The notes beneath the pieces were generated by a model, which saw only the letters and a list, made by a program, of their open reading frames with translations, was not told where the DNA came from and ran no database searches. From Vulcanococcus limneticus LL (GTDB lineage Bacteria > Cyanobacteriota > Cyanobacteriia > PCC-6307 > Cyanobiaceae), in contig NZ_NQLA01000009.1 of the NCBI RefSeq assembly GCF_002252705.1, positions 19,791-83,790 of the forward strand: DNA of 64,000 nucleotides, read 5' to 3'. The translations under genes and the position numbers were made by a program. Below are positions 1-9,831 of this stretch, piece by piece. The stretch's first letter is position 1, and the number at the start of each line of letters is the position of its first letter.

Positions 1-950
1 GCAACACCGGCGTCAACGGCGCCGACCAGGAGGCCGACGCCCCCCACGTGCGCGGGGTGATCGCCCGCCAGCTGGCCCCGGTGGCCAGCAACTGGCGCAG
101 CGAGCAGAGCCTGGAGGCCTGGCTGGTCCGGCACGGCGTGGTGGGCATCAGCGGTGTCGACACCCGCGCCCTGGTGCGCCACCTGCGAGAGGGCGGCGCC
201 ATCAACGGCGCCATCAGCACCGATGGCAGTGCCCCCGAGCAGTTGCTGGAGCAGGTGCGCTCGGCCCCCTCGATGGCGGGCCTGAACCTGGCCGAGCGGG
301 TCACGACCCGCGAGCCCTACGACTGGTCGGCCCTCTGCCCGGCGGCGTTCGACCAGCGCCGCCAGCCCAGCCCGGCCACCCCCTACCGGGTGGTGGCGAT
401 CGACTTCGGCATCAAGCGCGCCATCCTCGAGCGCCTGGCGGCCCACGGCTGCGCCGTGACCGTGCTGCCGGCCAGCGCCACGCTGGAGCAGGTGCTGGCG
501 CTGCGGCCCGAGGGCGTGTTCCTCTCCAACGGCCCCGGCGACCCGGCCGCCGTGACCAGCGGCATCGCCCTGGCGAAGGGGCTGGTCGAACAGCACGATC
601 TGCCCGTGTTCGGCATCTGCCTCGGCCACCAGATCCTGGGCCTGGCCCTGGGCGGCAGCACCTACAAGCTCGGCTACGGCCACCGGGGCCTCAACCATCC
701 CTGCGGCAGCACCGGCCTGGTGGAGATCACCAGCCAGAACCACGGCTTTGCCCTCGATGCCGACTCGCTGCCTGCCGACCAGGTGGAGGTGACCCACTTC
801 AACCTCAACGACCGCACCGTGGCCGCCCTGGCCCATCGCAGCCAACCCCTGTTCGGGGTCCAGTACCACCCGGAGGCCAGCCCCGGTCCCCACGACGCCG
901 ACCACCACTTCGCCCGCTTCGTGGCCCTGATGCACAGCCGCCGCGGCTGA
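1..950 (+). CDS. carA: Carbamoyl-phosphate synthase small (glutaminase) chain, 3' part
   Basis: The small chain hydrolyses glutamine and passes ammonia to CarB to make carbamoyl phosphate for pyrimidines and arginine. The reading frame is open from base 3 at the window edge and already encodes the conserved NTGVN and PHVRG segments, so the 5' end lies outside the window. The class I glutamine amidotransferase domain fills the C-terminal half: SNGPGDP oxyanion loop (about 525-545), nucleophile motif GICLGHQ (about 613-633) and YHPEAS with the catalytic His and Glu (about 864-881). The ending is normal for the family. Identification is secure; only the N-terminus is missing. Confidence 0.97.
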   Translation, partial: NTGVNGADQEADAPHVRGVIARQLAPVASNWRSEQSLEAWLVRHGVVGISGVDTRALVRHLREGGAINGAISTDGSAPEQLLEQVRSAPSMAGLNLAERVTTREPYDWSALCPAAFDQRRQPSPATPYRVVAIDFGIKRAILERLAAHGCAVTVLPASATLEQVLALRPEGVFLSNGPGDPAAVTSGIALAKGLVEQHDLPVFGICLGHQILGLALGGSTYKLGYGHRGLNHPCGSTGLVEITSQNHGFALDADSLPADQVEVTHFNLNDRTVAALAHRSQPLFGVQYHPEASPGPHDADHHFARFVALMHSRRG

Positions 951-1042
951 GCGGGCCGCTTCTGCATCACGCTCGCGCATCACTTTTGTTGCGGAGCTGC
1001 CTGCGGCGACGACGCTCCCTACACTTCGTGCGCTTGACATTC

Positions 1043-1058
1043 GAGGAGCGGACCAATC
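1043..1058 (+). promoter_or_regulatory. Ribosome-binding site placed for a possible ATC start
   Basis: GAGGAG at 1043-1048 is the only purine-rich Shine-Dalgarno sequence near the STAS gene. It lies 7 bases before ATC at 1056, an ideal distance. It lies 25 bases before the first conventional start (TTG at 1074). An in-frame TGA at 1035-1037 excludes any earlier start. Whether ATC is really used is inference. Confidence 0.45.
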
Positions 1059-1073
1059 ACTGATCTGCAGCGT

Positions 1074-1421
1074 TTGACGGTGTCGCTTCGCGGCGGCTAT
1101 CAGCAGCAGGGCAACTGCCTGCTGTTCAGCTTCACCGGTCAGCTGGATGCCTACTCGGAGAAGCAGTTCCTCAGCTTCATCACCGACCACCGCACCAGCA
1201 CGCCGCAGCCGCTGGTGATTGATCTGAGCCGGATCGACTTCATCGACTCCTCGGGCCTCGGCGCCCTGGTGCAGCTCGCCAAGCAGTGCAACGAGCAGGG
1301 GGTGCAGTTCTTGGTGGTGGGCAATGCCCGCGTGGTCCAGACCGTGAAGCTGGTGCGCCTGGAGCAGTTCCTGCACCTCCAGCCCGACCTTGACACCGCC
1401 CTTGGCTCCCTCGCCGCCTGA
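1074..1421 (+). CDS. STAS-domain anti-sigma factor antagonist
   Basis: A single STAS domain protein of the SpoIIAA/RsbV type, which normally binds and neutralises an anti-sigma factor kinase and is itself switched by serine phosphorylation. The phosphorylation loop IDFIDSSGLGALV sits at about residues 54-66 of the form given, and the domain fills the whole protein. The coordinates use the conservative TTG start at 1074. The frame is open back to 1038 with no ATG or GTG, and the good ribosome site fits ATC at 1056, which would add six residues (ITDLQR). The 3' end overlaps the following mini-RNase III frame by 32 bases. No partner kinase or sigma factor is adjacent, so the regulon is unknown. 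Confidence 0.88.
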   Translation: MTVSLRGGYQQQGNCLLFSFTGQLDAYSEKQFLSFITDHRTSTPQPLVIDLSRIDFIDSSGLGALVQLAKQCNEQGVQFLVVGNARVVQTVKLVRLEQFLHLQPDLDTALGSLAA

Positions 1422-1827
1422 GCCGGCGGCGGCCTCCTGGCTGGCGGGCCTGATCCCGCCCCCGCTCGGTCCGGAGCTGGGGCCGCTGCAGCTGGCCTGG
1501 CTGGGCGATGCGGTGTGGGAACTGCACCAACGCTTGCGCCGTTGTCGCCAGCCCGGCCGCAGCGCTGACCTGCACCGGGCCGTGGTGGCCGAGGTGCGCG
1601 CCGATGCCCAGGCCGCCGCCCTGGAGCGTCTGGAGCCGCTGCTCAGCGCTACCGAACTGGAGTGGGTGCGGCGCGGGCGCAACCGGGCCGGCCGCGGTCC
1701 ACGCCGGGGCGAGGCCGGTGTGTACGGCAGGGCCACGGGATTTGAGACAATGATTGGCTGGCTCTTTCTGCAGGATCCGAATCGGCTCGCGCAGCTGCTG
1801 GATCAACTTGAGGAGACGGACCCATAA
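1390..1827 (+). CDS. mrnC: Mini-ribonuclease III
   Basis: Mini-III is an RNase III-like enzyme without the double-stranded-RNA-binding domain that matures 23S rRNA ends. The sequence shows the signature helix WLGDAVWELHQR (about residues 37-48), with the metal-binding Asp and Glu, and the second half-site ATGFETMIGWLFL (about 115-127). The length of 145 residues is normal. The start given is TTG at 1390, overlapping the STAS gene; a slightly later start is possible because the first 25 residues are Pro/Ala-rich and poorly conserved in character. It precedes an rRNA methyltransferase gene, giving a small rRNA-processing pair. Confidence 0.9.
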   Translation: MTPPLAPSPPEPAAASWLAGLIPPPLGPELGPLQLAWLGDAVWELHQRLRRCRQPGRSADLHRAVVAEVRADAQAAALERLEPLLSATELEWVRRGRNRAGRGPRRGEAGVYGRATGFETMIGWLFLQDPNRLAQLLDQLEETDP

Positions 1828-1847
1828 ACCCATTGACTGACAGAGAT

Positions 1848-3809
1848 ATGAGCCCTCGATTTGATCGCCGCGACCAGGGACAGGGATCGGGGGCCGGTGG
1901 CGATGCCCGCGGCGGCTACGGGGCTGGCGGTGGTTACGGCGCTGGTGGCGGGCGCGGCGGCAAGGGGGGACGACCCGGCCGTCCCGCCTTCGGTGGCGGC
2001 GGTGCGGGCAGTCGTGCAGGCGGCGGTGGCGCCCGCTTCGGCGGCGCTGGCCGCAGTGGTGGCTCCAGGCCCTTCGCACCCCGCGGTGAGTGGCGGCCCG
2101 AGGGCGGTGAGCGTCCTTCCCGCCCCGAGGGTGATCGGCCCTCCCGCGGCCCCCGTCCCGAGGGCTCCCGCCCCGCGGGTCGCCGCTTCGACGCTCCTGC
2201 CGGTGGCTACGGCGCCGAGGGCCGCCCGGGCGCCGGCCGCAAGCCCTTCGGCCGCCGTCCTGATGATCGCCGCCCCGGGGCTGATCGCCCCAGCGGCGGC
2301 CGCTTCGAGGGCGCCCGCTACGACGCGAATCGCTTCGAGGGCAGGCGCGGTGACGGCGATCGCTTCGAGGGCAAGCGTCCCGACGGCCCGCGCTTCGGCG
2401 CCGGGCGACCTGATGGCAAGCGTTTCGAGGCTGGGGCTGGCCGCTTTGAGCGCGGTGGCCGGCCGGCGGGTGGCCGCTTCGGTGCTGGCCGCCCGGAGGG
2501 CGGTTCCTTCCAGCGCAGTTCCTTTAAACCCGCCCGCCCGCCCGGTCGCCCCGCGTTCGGCGGTCGACCCGACCGCGCCCAGCCCGATGCCGTCGTGGCC
2601 GTGCCGGTGGGTGAATCCGAGCGCTTCAACGCCGGTCCCGCCGATGACCTGATCTGGGGGCGCCACTCCGCCCAGGCGGCCCTGGAGAGTGATCGGCCCA
2701 TCCACCGCATCTGGTGCACCGCCGAGATGCGCTTCCAGCCCCGTTTCATGCAGCTGCTGCGCGAGGCCAAGGCCAGCGGCGTGCTGGTCGAGGAGGTGAC
2801 CTGGGCCCGCCTGGGCCAGCTCACCGATGGCGCCGTTCACCAGGGGATCGTGCTGCAGGCCGCTGCCGCCGACACCCTCGATCTGGGCACCCTGATTGAT
2901 GGCTGCAAGGGCCTGGGGGAGCCGCCCCTGCTGATGGCCCTCGACGGCATCACCGATCCCCACAACCTGGGGGCGATCGTGCGCAGCGCCGAGGCCCTCG
3001 GCGCCCACGGCCTGGTGCTGCCCCAGCGCCGCAGCGCCGGCCTCACCGGCTCGGTGGCCAAGGTGGCCGCCGGAGCCCTGGAGCACCTGCCCGTGGCCCG
3101 GGTGGTGAACCTCAACCGCTCCCTGGAGACCCTCAAGCAGGAGGGCTACCGCGTGATCGGTCTGGCCGGCGAGGGCGCCATTGCCCTCAGTGAGGCCGAT
3201 CTGGACGGTCCGTTGGTGATTGTGACCGGATCGGAAGGGGATGGCCTGTCGATGCTGACCCGCAAGCATTGCGACCAGCTGGTGCGGATCCCGCTGCGGG
3301 GCGCCACCCCCAGCCTCAACGCCTCGGTGGCCACGGCGATGGTGCTCTACGAGGTGGCCCGCCGCGGCTGGATGAAGAACATCACCGGCTCCTCTCCGGC
3401 GCCGCGCATCGTGCGCCCCCAGCTGCCCACCACGGCCCCGGCTGCCCCTGCCGCTGCCCCTGAGCTGGAGCTGGAGGCTGAGCTTGAGACCGACGCCCTG
3501 GCAGTTGAAGATGTCGGACTGGAGGAGGAGCGGCCGGAACCCCAGGCCGCAGCGGAAGACGATGGGCCCACCCCGTCGCAGGCGGAGCCGACGCCCCTGG
3601 CCGTGGCAACCGCTGCAGTCGAAGCAGCCGATGCAGTCGAAGCAGCCGCCGCAGCCGGAGACGCCGCTCCCGCCGCTGAGTCCGCCCCCAGCGCCGACTC
3701 TGCTCCCTCTGAGGACTCGTCTGCTCCTGTTCCCCAGGCCGCCGCGGACCTCAGCCTGGGCTTGACCCCGGCGCTGGCCTCGGGCTTCTCGACAGACATC
3801 CAACTCTGA
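1848..3809 (+). CDS. rlmB: TrmH-family 23S rRNA (guanosine-2'-O-)methyltransferase with long disordered extensions
   Basis: A SPOUT-class RNA 2'-O-methyltransferase of the RlmB/TrmH family. The substrate-binding domain starts near residue 265 (LIWGRHSAQAALES). The three SpoU motifs follow: DPHNLGAIVRSAEA (about 368-381), VTGSEGDGLS (about 460-469) and RGATPSLNASVATAMVLYE (about 483-501). In front lies a roughly 260-residue low-complexity region built of Gly, Arg, Phe, Asp and Pro with repeated RPDGKRFE-like and RFEG units. Behind lies a roughly 140-residue Ala/Glu/Pro tail. Typical RlmB is about 250 residues, so extensions make up most of the protein. ATG at 1848 is preferred over TTG at 1833; neither has a clear ribosome site. 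Confidence 0.88.
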   Translation: MSPRFDRRDQGQGSGAGGDARGGYGAGGGYGAGGGRGGKGGRPGRPAFGGGGAGSRAGGGGARFGGAGRSGGSRPFAPRGEWRPEGGERPSRPEGDRPSRGPRPEGSRPAGRRFDAPAGGYGAEGRPGAGRKPFGRRPDDRRPGADRPSGGRFEGARYDANRFEGRRGDGDRFEGKRPDGPRFGAGRPDGKRFEAGAGRFERGGRPAGGRFGAGRPEGGSFQRSSFKPARPPGRPAFGGRPDRAQPDAVVAVPVGESERFNAGPADDLIWGRHSAQAALESDRPIHRIWCTAEMRFQPRFMQLLREAKASGVLVEEVTWARLGQLTDGAVHQGIVLQAAAADTLDLGTLIDGCKGLGEPPLLMALDGITDPHNLGAIVRSAEALGAHGLVLPQRRSAGLTGSVAKVAAGALEHLPVARVVNLNRSLETLKQEGYRVIGLAGEGAIALSEADLDGPLVIVTGSEGDGLSMLTRKHCDQLVRIPLRGATPSLNASVATAMVLYEVARRGWMKNITGSSPAPRIVRPQLPTTAPAAPAAAPELELEAELETDALAVEDVGLEEERPEPQAAAEDDGPTPSQAEPTPLAVATAAVEAADAVEAAAAAGDAAPAAESAPSADSAPSEDSSAPVPQAAADLSLGLTPALASGFSTDIQL

Positions 3810-3867
3810 CGAGCGCAGCCCAACCACCCCTGCCCTGGGCACAATGGGTCCATCTCCACCAGCCCTG

Positions 3868-4113
3868 ATGACTTCGCTGCTCTGGCCCCTCCGGAGTCTT
3901 GCCAACGGCCTGGGGCTGGCCTGGTGGGCCCGGATCGAGACCCGCGACCCCGATGTGACCTACTGGTTCGGCCCCTACGTGCGCCGCGACCAGCTCGAGC
4001 AGGCCCTGCCGGCCTTCCTCGCCGACCTGCGCAGCGAGGCCCCGGGCTCGCTGCAGCACACGGTGCTTCGCACCCGCCGCGGCGAACCCCTCACGATCCC
4101 CACCCAGCCCTGA
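3868..4113 (+). CDS. DUF1816 small cyanobacterial protein
   Basis: An 81-residue protein with the DUF1816 pattern: AWWARIETRDPDVTYWFGPYV, then a helix ending ALPAFLADLRSEAP and LQHTVLRTRRGEPLTI. The family is found essentially in cyanobacteria and has no assigned biochemical role that I can state. ATG at 3868 gives the compact domain with a short N-terminus (MTSLLWPLRSLANGLG). An upstream in-frame ATG at 3844 would add eight residues of no family character. It lies between the rRNA methyltransferase gene and gatA, same strand. Confidence 0.82.
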   Translation: MTSLLWPLRSLANGLGLAWWARIETRDPDVTYWFGPYVRRDQLEQALPAFLADLRSEAPGSLQHTVLRTRRGEPLTIPTQP

Positions 4114-4168
4114 CCCAGGGCCAGCCAGGGCTGACTGATAGCGTCGGGCCCAGCACGAGCGAAGGTTG

Positions 4169-5629
4169 ATGGGGATCGCCGAATGGCGCGGGCAGCTCCA
4201 GCGCGGTGAGGTGTCGGCCCGGGAGCTCACAGACCAGCTTCTGAGCCGCATCGAGGCCGTGGAGCCCACGGTCCACGCCTATCTGGAGGTCACCGCCGAG
4301 CGGGCCCGCGCCGATGCCGACCGCATCGACGCCGCCCGTGTCGCCGGTGAGGAGTTGCCGCCCCTGGCCGGGGTGCCCCTGGCGATCAAGGACAACCTCT
4401 GCACCGCCGGCATCCGTACCACCTGCTCCAGCCGCATGCTGGAGCACTTCGTGCCCCCCTACGAGTCCACGGTCACCGAGCGCCTCTGGGGCGCCGGCGC
4501 CGTGCTGCTCGGCAAGACCAACCTCGACGAGTTCGCCATGGGCAGCTCGACCGAGACCTCCTACTTCGGCCCCAGCCGCAACCCCTGGAACCCCGAGCGC
4601 GTGCCGGGCGGCAGCTCCGGTGGCAGCTCCGCCGCCGTGGCCGCCGGCGAGTGCCTCGCCGCGCTTGGCTCGGATACGGGCGGCTCGATCCGCCAGCCCG
4701 CCTCCTTCTGCGGCGTGGTGGGACTCAAGCCCACCTACGGCCGCGTCAGCCGCTACGGCCTCGTGGCCTTCGCCAGCTCCCTCGACCAGGTAGGGCCCTT
4801 CACCACCAGCGTGGCTGATGCCGCTGAGCTGCTGCAGGTGATCGCCGGGGCCGACCCCCGCGATGCCACCTGCCTCAAGGCGCCGGTGCCCGACTACCGC
4901 GCCGCCCTGAGCCAGCCGGTGAAGGGTCTGCGGGTGGGCCTGGTGCGCGAGTGCTTCGAGGCCGAGGGCCTGGCTCCGGAGGTGAAGGCCTCGGTGCTGG
5001 CCGCCGCCGCCCAGCTGGAGGCCCTCGGCTGCGAGCTGGTGGAGGTGAGCTGTCCCCGTTTCAACGACGGCATCGCCACCTACTACGTGATCGCCCCGTC
5101 GGAGGCAAGCGCCAACCTGGCCCGCTACGACGGGGTCAAGTACGGCCACCGGGCCGAGGGTGCCGGCAGCCTGGCGGAGATGACGGCCCGCAGCCGCGCT
5201 GAGGGTTTCGGCGACGAGGTGCAGCGTCGCATCCTGATCGGGACCTACGCCCTCTCGGCCGGCTACGTGGACGCCTACTACAAGAAGGCCCAGCAGGTGC
5301 GAACCCTGATCCGGCGCGACTTCGATCGTGCCTTCGAGGGTGTGGATGTGCTGCTCACTCCCACCTCCCCCACCACCGCCTTCCGCTTCGGTGCCCACGC
5401 CGAGGATCCCCTGGCCATGTACCTGGCCGACCTGCTGACGATCCCCGCCAACATGGCGGGCCTGCCGGCCATCAGCCTGCCCTGTGGCTTTGACGGCGAA
5501 GGGCTGCCGATCGGCCTGCAGCTGATCACCGGCGTGCTGCAGGAGGAGCGCCTGCTGCAGGTGGCCCACCACTACGAGCAGGCCGCCAAGGTGCTCGCCA
5601 GCCGACCGGCAGCTGCCCTGGTGCCCTGA
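4169..5629 (+). CDS. gatA: Aspartyl/glutamyl-tRNA amidotransferase subunit A
   Basis: GatA is the amidase of the GatCAB complex, which converts Glu-tRNA(Gln), and often Asp-tRNA(Asn), to the amide form using ammonia from glutamine. The Ser-cisSer-Lys triad is visible: Lys in AIKDN (residue 74), the amidase signature [14 protein letters not shown] (about 148-161) and [12 protein letters not shown] (about 167-178). The length of 486 residues is normal. ATG at 4169 ([11 protein letters not shown]) is preferred to the TTG just before it at 4166. gatB and gatC are not in the window, the usual cyanobacterial arrangement. Confidence 0.97.
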   Translation: MGIAEWRGQLQRGEVSARELTDQLLSRIEAVEPTVHAYLEVTAERARADADRIDAARVAGEELPPLAGVPLAIKDNLCTAGIRTTCSSRMLEHFVPPYESTVTERLWGAGAVLLGKTNLDEFAMGSSTETSYFGPSRNPWNPERVPGGSSGGSSAAVAAGECLAALGSDTGGSIRQPASFCGVVGLKPTYGRVSRYGLVAFASSLDQVGPFTTSVADAAELLQVIAGADPRDATCLKAPVPDYRAALSQPVKGLRVGLVRECFEAEGLAPEVKASVLAAAAQLEALGCELVEVSCPRFNDGIATYYVIAPSEASANLARYDGVKYGHRAEGAGSLAEMTARSRAEGFGDEVQRRILIGTYALSAGYVDAYYKKAQQVRTLIRRDFDRAFEGVDVLLTPTSPTTAFRFGAHAEDPLAMYLADLLTIPANMAGLPAISLPCGFDGEGLPIGLQLITGVLQEERLLQVAHHYEQAAKVLASRPAAALVP

Positions 5630-5654
5630 GGGGCGGACGCCAGATCTGGTGTGC

Positions 5655-5673
5655 CGGCCGCTGCTGGCGGCCG
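5655..5673. repeat. Inverted repeat between gatA and dnaE
   Basis: A perfect 7-bp stem, CGGCCGC/GCGGCCG, around the loop TGCTG, 26 bases after gatA. No U tract follows, so it is only a possible terminator or RNA-stabilising hairpin. Confidence 0.5.
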
Positions 5674-5742
5674 CTGAGGCCCTGAATCTTGTGGCCGCCC
5701 CTTAGCCTGGAGCCAAGGGCAGCAGCCCGTCGCGTCGCCCGT

Positions 5743-5763
5743 CCGCCCGCCCGCCCGCCCGCC
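5743..5763 (+). repeat. CCGC tetranucleotide repeat before dnaE
   Basis: Just over five tandem copies of CCGC end 8 bases before the TTG start of dnaE. The position is where a ribosome-binding site would lie, and none is visible otherwise. The repeat is of a type that can change length by slippage. Confidence 0.75.
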
Positions 5764-5771
5764 CCTCAACC

Positions 5772-8700
5772 TTGGCCTTCGTCCCCCTCCACAACCACAG
5801 CGACTACAGCCTCCTGGATGGGGCCAGCCAGCTGCCGGCGATGGTGAAGCGGGCCGAGGAGCTGGGCTTTCCGGCCCTGGCACTCACCGACCACGGCGTG
5901 ATGTACGGCGCCATCGAACTGCTGAAGCTCTGCAAGGGCACATCCGTGAAGCCGATCATCGGCAACGAGATGTATGTGATCAACGGCTCGCTCGATGATC
6001 CCAACCCCCCCAAGAAAGAGCGCCGCTACCACCTGGTGGTGCTGGCGAAGAACGCGGTGGGCTATCGCAATCTGGTGAAGCTCACCAGCATCAGCCATCT
6101 GCGCGGCATGCGCGGCCGGGGCATCTTCTCGCGGGCCTGCATCGACAAGCCCACCCTGGAACGCCACAGCGAGGGGTTGATCGTGGCCACCGCCTGCCTC
6201 GGCGGCGAGATCCCCCAGGCGATCCTCAAGGACCGCCCCGATGTGGCCCGGGATGTGGCCCGCTGGTACCAGGGCGTCTTCGGCGACGACTTCTACCTGG
6301 AGATCCAGGACCACGGCTCCCCGGAGGACCGGATCGTGAACGTGGAGATGGCGCGCATCTCGAAGGAGCTGGGCATCCCGCTGATCGCCACCAACGACGC
6401 CCACTACCTCACCCGCAACGACGTGGAGGCCCATGACGCCCTCCTCTGCGTGCTCACCGGCAAACTGGTGACCGACGAGAAGCGGCTGCGCTACACGGGC
6501 ACCGAATACATCAAGAGCGAGGCGCAGATGCTGCGCCTCTTCGCCGATCATCTCGAGCCTGAAGTCGTGGCCGACGCCGTGGCCAACACCGCCAAGGTGG
6601 CCGAGAAGGTGGAGGACTACGACATCCTCGGCCGCTACCAGATGCCCCGCTTCCCGATCCCCGAGGGCCATACCCCTGTGAGCTACCTTCGGGAGGTGAG
6701 CGAGCAGGGGCTGCGGGTCCGGTTGGAGCTGCCGGAGGGTGCCCCCTTCGATTCCACCTATGGCGACCGGCTGGCCTTCGAGCTGCAGGTGATGGAGCAG
6801 ATGGGCTTCCCCACCTACTTCCTGGTGGTATGGGACTACATCCGCTTCGCCCGCGAGAGTGGGATTCCGGTGGGCCCAGGGCGCGGCTCGGCGGCGGGTT
6901 CGCTGGTGGCCTATGCCCTGGGGATCACCAACATCGATCCCGTCACGAATGGTCTGCTGTTTGAGCGTTTTCTGAATCCGGAGCGCAAGTCGATGCCGGA
7001 CATCGACACCGACTTCTGCATTGAGCGCCGCGGCGAGGTGATCGACTACGTGACCCGCCGCTACGGCGAGGACAAGGTGGCCCAGATCATCACCTTCAAC
7101 CGCATGACCTCCAAGGCGGTGCTGAAGGACGTGGCCCGCGTGCTCGACATCCCCTATGGCGATGCCGATCGGCTGGCCAAGTTGATTCCGGTGGTGCGAG
7201 GTAAGCCCGCCAAGCTCAAGGAGATGATCGGTCCGGAGTCGCCGGCGCCGGAATTCCGCGAAAAATATGAGAACGACCCCCAGGTGAAGCGCTGGGTGGA
7301 GATGGCGATGCGCATCGAGGGCACCAACAAGACCTTCGGCGTGCATGCCGCCGGGGTGGTGATCGCCGCCGATCCCCTCGATGAGGTGGTGCCGCTCCAG
7401 CGCAACAACGATGGACAGGTGATCACCCAGTACTTCATGGAAGACGTGGAATCCATGGGGCTGCTGAAGATGGATTTCCTGGGCCTCAAGAACCTCACCA
7501 TGATCGACAAGACCCTCGATCTGGTGGAGCAGAGCAGCGGCGTGCGGGTCGATCCCGACAAGCTGCCCCTGGACGATCCGGGCACCTTCGGGTTGCTGGC
7601 CCGGGGCGATCTGGAAGGCATCTTCCAGCTGGAATCCTCCGGCATGCGCCAGATCGTGCGCGACCTGAAGCCCTCCTCACTGGAAGACATCTCCTCGATC
7701 CTGGCCCTCTACCGCCCGGGGCCCCTCGATGCCGGCCTGATTCCCAAATTTATCAATCGCAAGCACGGCCGCGAGGCGATTGATTTCGTGGACGCCAAGC
7801 TCGAGCCGATCCTCACCGAGACCTACGGGATCATGGTGTATCAGGAGCAGATCATGCGCATCGCCCAGGATCTGGCTGGCTATTCCCTGGGCGAAGCCGA
7901 TCTGCTGCGGCGGGCCATGGGCAAGAAGAAGAAGAGTGAGATGGAGAAGCACCAGGGCCTGTTCGTGAAGGGCGCCACCGAACGCGGTGTGGATCCGAAG
8001 GTGGCGGAGGGGCTGTTCGAGCAGATGGTGCTGTTCGCCGAATACTGCTTCAACAAGAGCCATTCCACCGCCTATGGCGCGGTGACCTACCAGACGGCCT
8101 ACCTCAAGGCCCACTACCCGGTGGCCTACATGGCCGCCCTGCTCACGGTGAATGCCGGCGCCACCGACAAGGTGCAGCGCTACATCGCCAACGCCAATGC
8201 CATGGGCATCGAGGTGATGCCGCCGGATGTGAATGCCTCCGGCACCGATTTCACCCCCGTGGGGGAACGCATCCTGTTTGGCCTCTCCGCCGTGCGCAAC
8301 CTCGGTGATGGCGCGATCCGGGCCCTGCTTGAGAACCGCCAGGCCGATGGCCCCTTCCGCTCCCTGGCCGATCTCTGTGATCGCCTCCCCGGCCCCACCC
8401 TCAACCGCCGCGCCCTGGAGTCGCTGATCCACTGCGGCGCCATGGATGGCCTGGAGCCCAACGCCAACCGGGCCCAGCTGATGGCTGACCTGGACCTGAT
8501 CCTCGACTGGGCCAGCTCCCGGGCCAGGGACCGGGCCAGCGGCCAGGGCAACCTGTTTGACCTGCTAGGCGGCGGTGCTTCGGGCAGCACAGCCGAGGCC
8601 GGCCCGGCCGCTCCGGGCGGGGCCGATCCGCTCAGCACCGCCCCCAAGGCGGCCCCGGTGTCCGACTATCCCCCCACCGAGAAGCTGCGTCTGGAGAAGG

Positions 8701-9323
8701 AACTCGTGGGCTTCTACCTCTCCGACCACCCGCTCAAGCAGCTCACCCGCCCGATTCGCCTGCTCTCCGCCGTTGGTCTGGGCAGCCTGGAGGAGCAGGC
8801 CGACAAGGCCCGCGTCAGCGTGGTGGGGATGGTCAGCGGGCTTCGGCCCGTCGTTACCCGCAAGGGCGATCGGATGGCGGTGCTGCAGCTGGAGGATCTC
8901 ACCGGCAGCTGCGAGGCGGTGGTCTTTCCCAAGACCTATGCCCGCCTGGCCGACCACCTGATGGTGGATGCGCGCCTCTTGATCTGGGCCTCGGTGGACC
9001 GCCGCGACGAGCAGGTGCAGCTGATCGTGGACGACTGCCGCGTGGTGGATGAGCTCAAGTTTCTGCTGGTGGAGCTGGCGCCGGAAGAGGCCAGCGACAT
9101 CGCCGTGCAGCACAAACTGCGCGAGTGCCTCAACCAGCACCGCACCGAGCGCGATGAGGCCGGCGTGCGGGTGCCCGTCGTGGCGCTCGTGCGCCACCAG
9201 AACGAGACCCGCTACGTGCGGCTCGGCCACCAGTTCTGCGTGAACGACAGCCAGGCGGCCCTGAGCACGCTCACGGCCCAGGCCTTCCGGGCCCGGCTCA
9301 GCGCCCCCCTGGTGGCCGCCTGA
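5772..9323 (+). CDS. dnaE: DNA polymerase III alpha subunit, not split
   Basis: The replicative polymerase. Domains in order: PHP domain beginning PLHNHSDYS (about residues 5-13); the C-family polymerase core with [10 protein letters not shown] (about 371-380) and the catalytic-metal motif PDIDTDF (about 410-416); a later HhH region; and an OB fold (about 1015-1065). The length of 1183 residues is normal. TTG at 5772 gives the family N-terminus ([18 protein letters not shown]). In many cyanobacteria this gene is broken by a split intein between FAEY and CFNKSH; here that junction is continuous at 8045/8046. Confidence 0.97.
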   Translation: MAFVPLHNHSDYSLLDGASQLPAMVKRAEELGFPALALTDHGVMYGAIELLKLCKGTSVKPIIGNEMYVINGSLDDPNPPKKERRYHLVVLAKNAVGYRNLVKLTSISHLRGMRGRGIFSRACIDKPTLERHSEGLIVATACLGGEIPQAILKDRPDVARDVARWYQGVFGDDFYLEIQDHGSPEDRIVNVEMARISKELGIPLIATNDAHYLTRNDVEAHDALLCVLTGKLVTDEKRLRYTGTEYIKSEAQMLRLFADHLEPEVVADAVANTAKVAEKVEDYDILGRYQMPRFPIPEGHTPVSYLREVSEQGLRVRLELPEGAPFDSTYGDRLAFELQVMEQMGFPTYFLVVWDYIRFARESGIPVGPGRGSAAGSLVAYALGITNIDPVTNGLLFERFLNPERKSMPDIDTDFCIERRGEVIDYVTRRYGEDKVAQIITFNRMTSKAVLKDVARVLDIPYGDADRLAKLIPVVRGKPAKLKEMIGPESPAPEFREKYENDPQVKRWVEMAMRIEGTNKTFGVHAAGVVIAADPLDEVVPLQRNNDGQVITQYFMEDVESMGLLKMDFLGLKNLTMIDKTLDLVEQSSGVRVDPDKLPLDDPGTFGLLARGDLEGIFQLESSGMRQIVRDLKPSSLEDISSILALYRPGPLDAGLIPKFINRKHGREAIDFVDAKLEPILTETYGIMVYQEQIMRIAQDLAGYSLGEADLLRRAMGKKKKSEMEKHQGLFVKGATERGVDPKVAEGLFEQMVLFAEYCFNKSHSTAYGAVTYQTAYLKAHYPVAYMAALLTVNAGATDKVQRYIANANAMGIEVMPPDVNASGTDFTPVGERILFGLSAVRNLGDGAIRALLENRQADGPFRSLADLCDRLPGPTLNRRALESLIHCGAMDGLEPNANRAQLMADLDLILDWASSRARDRASGQGNLFDLLGGGASGSTAEAGPAAPGGADPLSTAPKAAPVSDYPPTEKLRLEKELVGFYLSDHPLKQLTRPIRLLSAVGLGSLEEQADKARVSVVGMVSGLRPVVTRKGDRMAVLQLEDLTGSCEAVVFPKTYARLADHLMVDARLLIWASVDRRDEQVQLIVDDCRVVDELKFLLVELAPEEASDIAVQHKLRECLNQHRTERDEAGVRVPVVALVRHQNETRYVRLGHQFCVNDSQAALSTLTAQAFRARLSAPLVAA

Positions 9324-9331
9324 CCCCTGGC

Positions 9332-9823
9332 TCAGCTAGAGGCTGGCGGCCGCTTGAAGGAGCTGCGCAGCCGTCCCACGTTCAGCCCGATCTGCTCAAG
9401 GCCCAGCAGGCTGCCGGGCGCGTCTTCCCAGCTGGAGGAGAGCACGCCGTAGCTCAGGCCCAGTAGCCCCAGCAGAAAACAGCCCCCGGACGCCACCAGG
9501 GTGATGCCGGGGGGGATGTCCAGGATGGAGCGGCTCACCAGCAGGTAGCTGGCGATGAACACGCCCATCCCCAGAACGCTGGGGATGCCGGTGGCGATGG
9601 TGATGCGGCGAGCCATGCGGTTGCTGACGGCCGTCGGAATTCCCTGGGAGACGCCGCGACCAGGGGATCCTGCCGAGGGCATGCGGCCAGTTGATGGCTT
9701 GCTGCCGCCCGCCCCTTGATTGCCGGCCGCCTGAGCACCAGAGGATCGGCCGGCAGCCGGCGATCCTCCCGCCTTAGAGGGGCGGATGCCGGAGCCGGCT
9801 TTGCCCTTGCCCTTGCCGGCCAT
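9332..9823 (-). CDS. PAM68-family (DUF3464) photosystem II assembly protein
   Basis: A 163-residue membrane protein. Residues 1-75 are Gly/Ser/Lys-rich and probably disordered. Then comes the family core: VSNRMARRITIATGIPS leading into a first membrane helix (about 88-108), a short turn SRSILDIPPG, a second helix (about 115-138) and the conserved ending SLLGLEQIGLNVGRLR. PAM68 assists photosystem II assembly in plants and cyanobacteria, acting in the thylakoid membrane. The gene converges on dnaE with only 8 bases between the stops and lies 8 bases after rpsO in the same direction, so it is probably co-transcribed with it. Confidence 0.88.
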   Translation of the reverse strand: MAGKGKGKAGSGIRPSKAGGSPAAGRSSGAQAAGNQGAGGSKPSTGRMPSAGSPGRGVSQGIPTAVSNRMARRITIATGIPSVLGMGVFIASYLLVSRSILDIPPGITLVASGGCFLLGLLGLSYGVLSSSWEDAPGSLLGLEQIGLNVGRLRSSFKRPPASS

Positions 9824-9831
9824 GCCCGTCC

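Noticed and set aside
1803..3905. A 700-residue open frame antisense to the rRNA methyltransferase gene
   Set aside because: It is a composition artefact of the GC-rich, low-complexity region. It has no domain, signal or ribosome site, and the + strand frame contains clear SpoU motifs.
5743..5763. CCGC repeat considered as part of a CRISPR or REP element
   Set aside because: It is a simple tandem tetranucleotide with no spacers and no second copy seen in the window.
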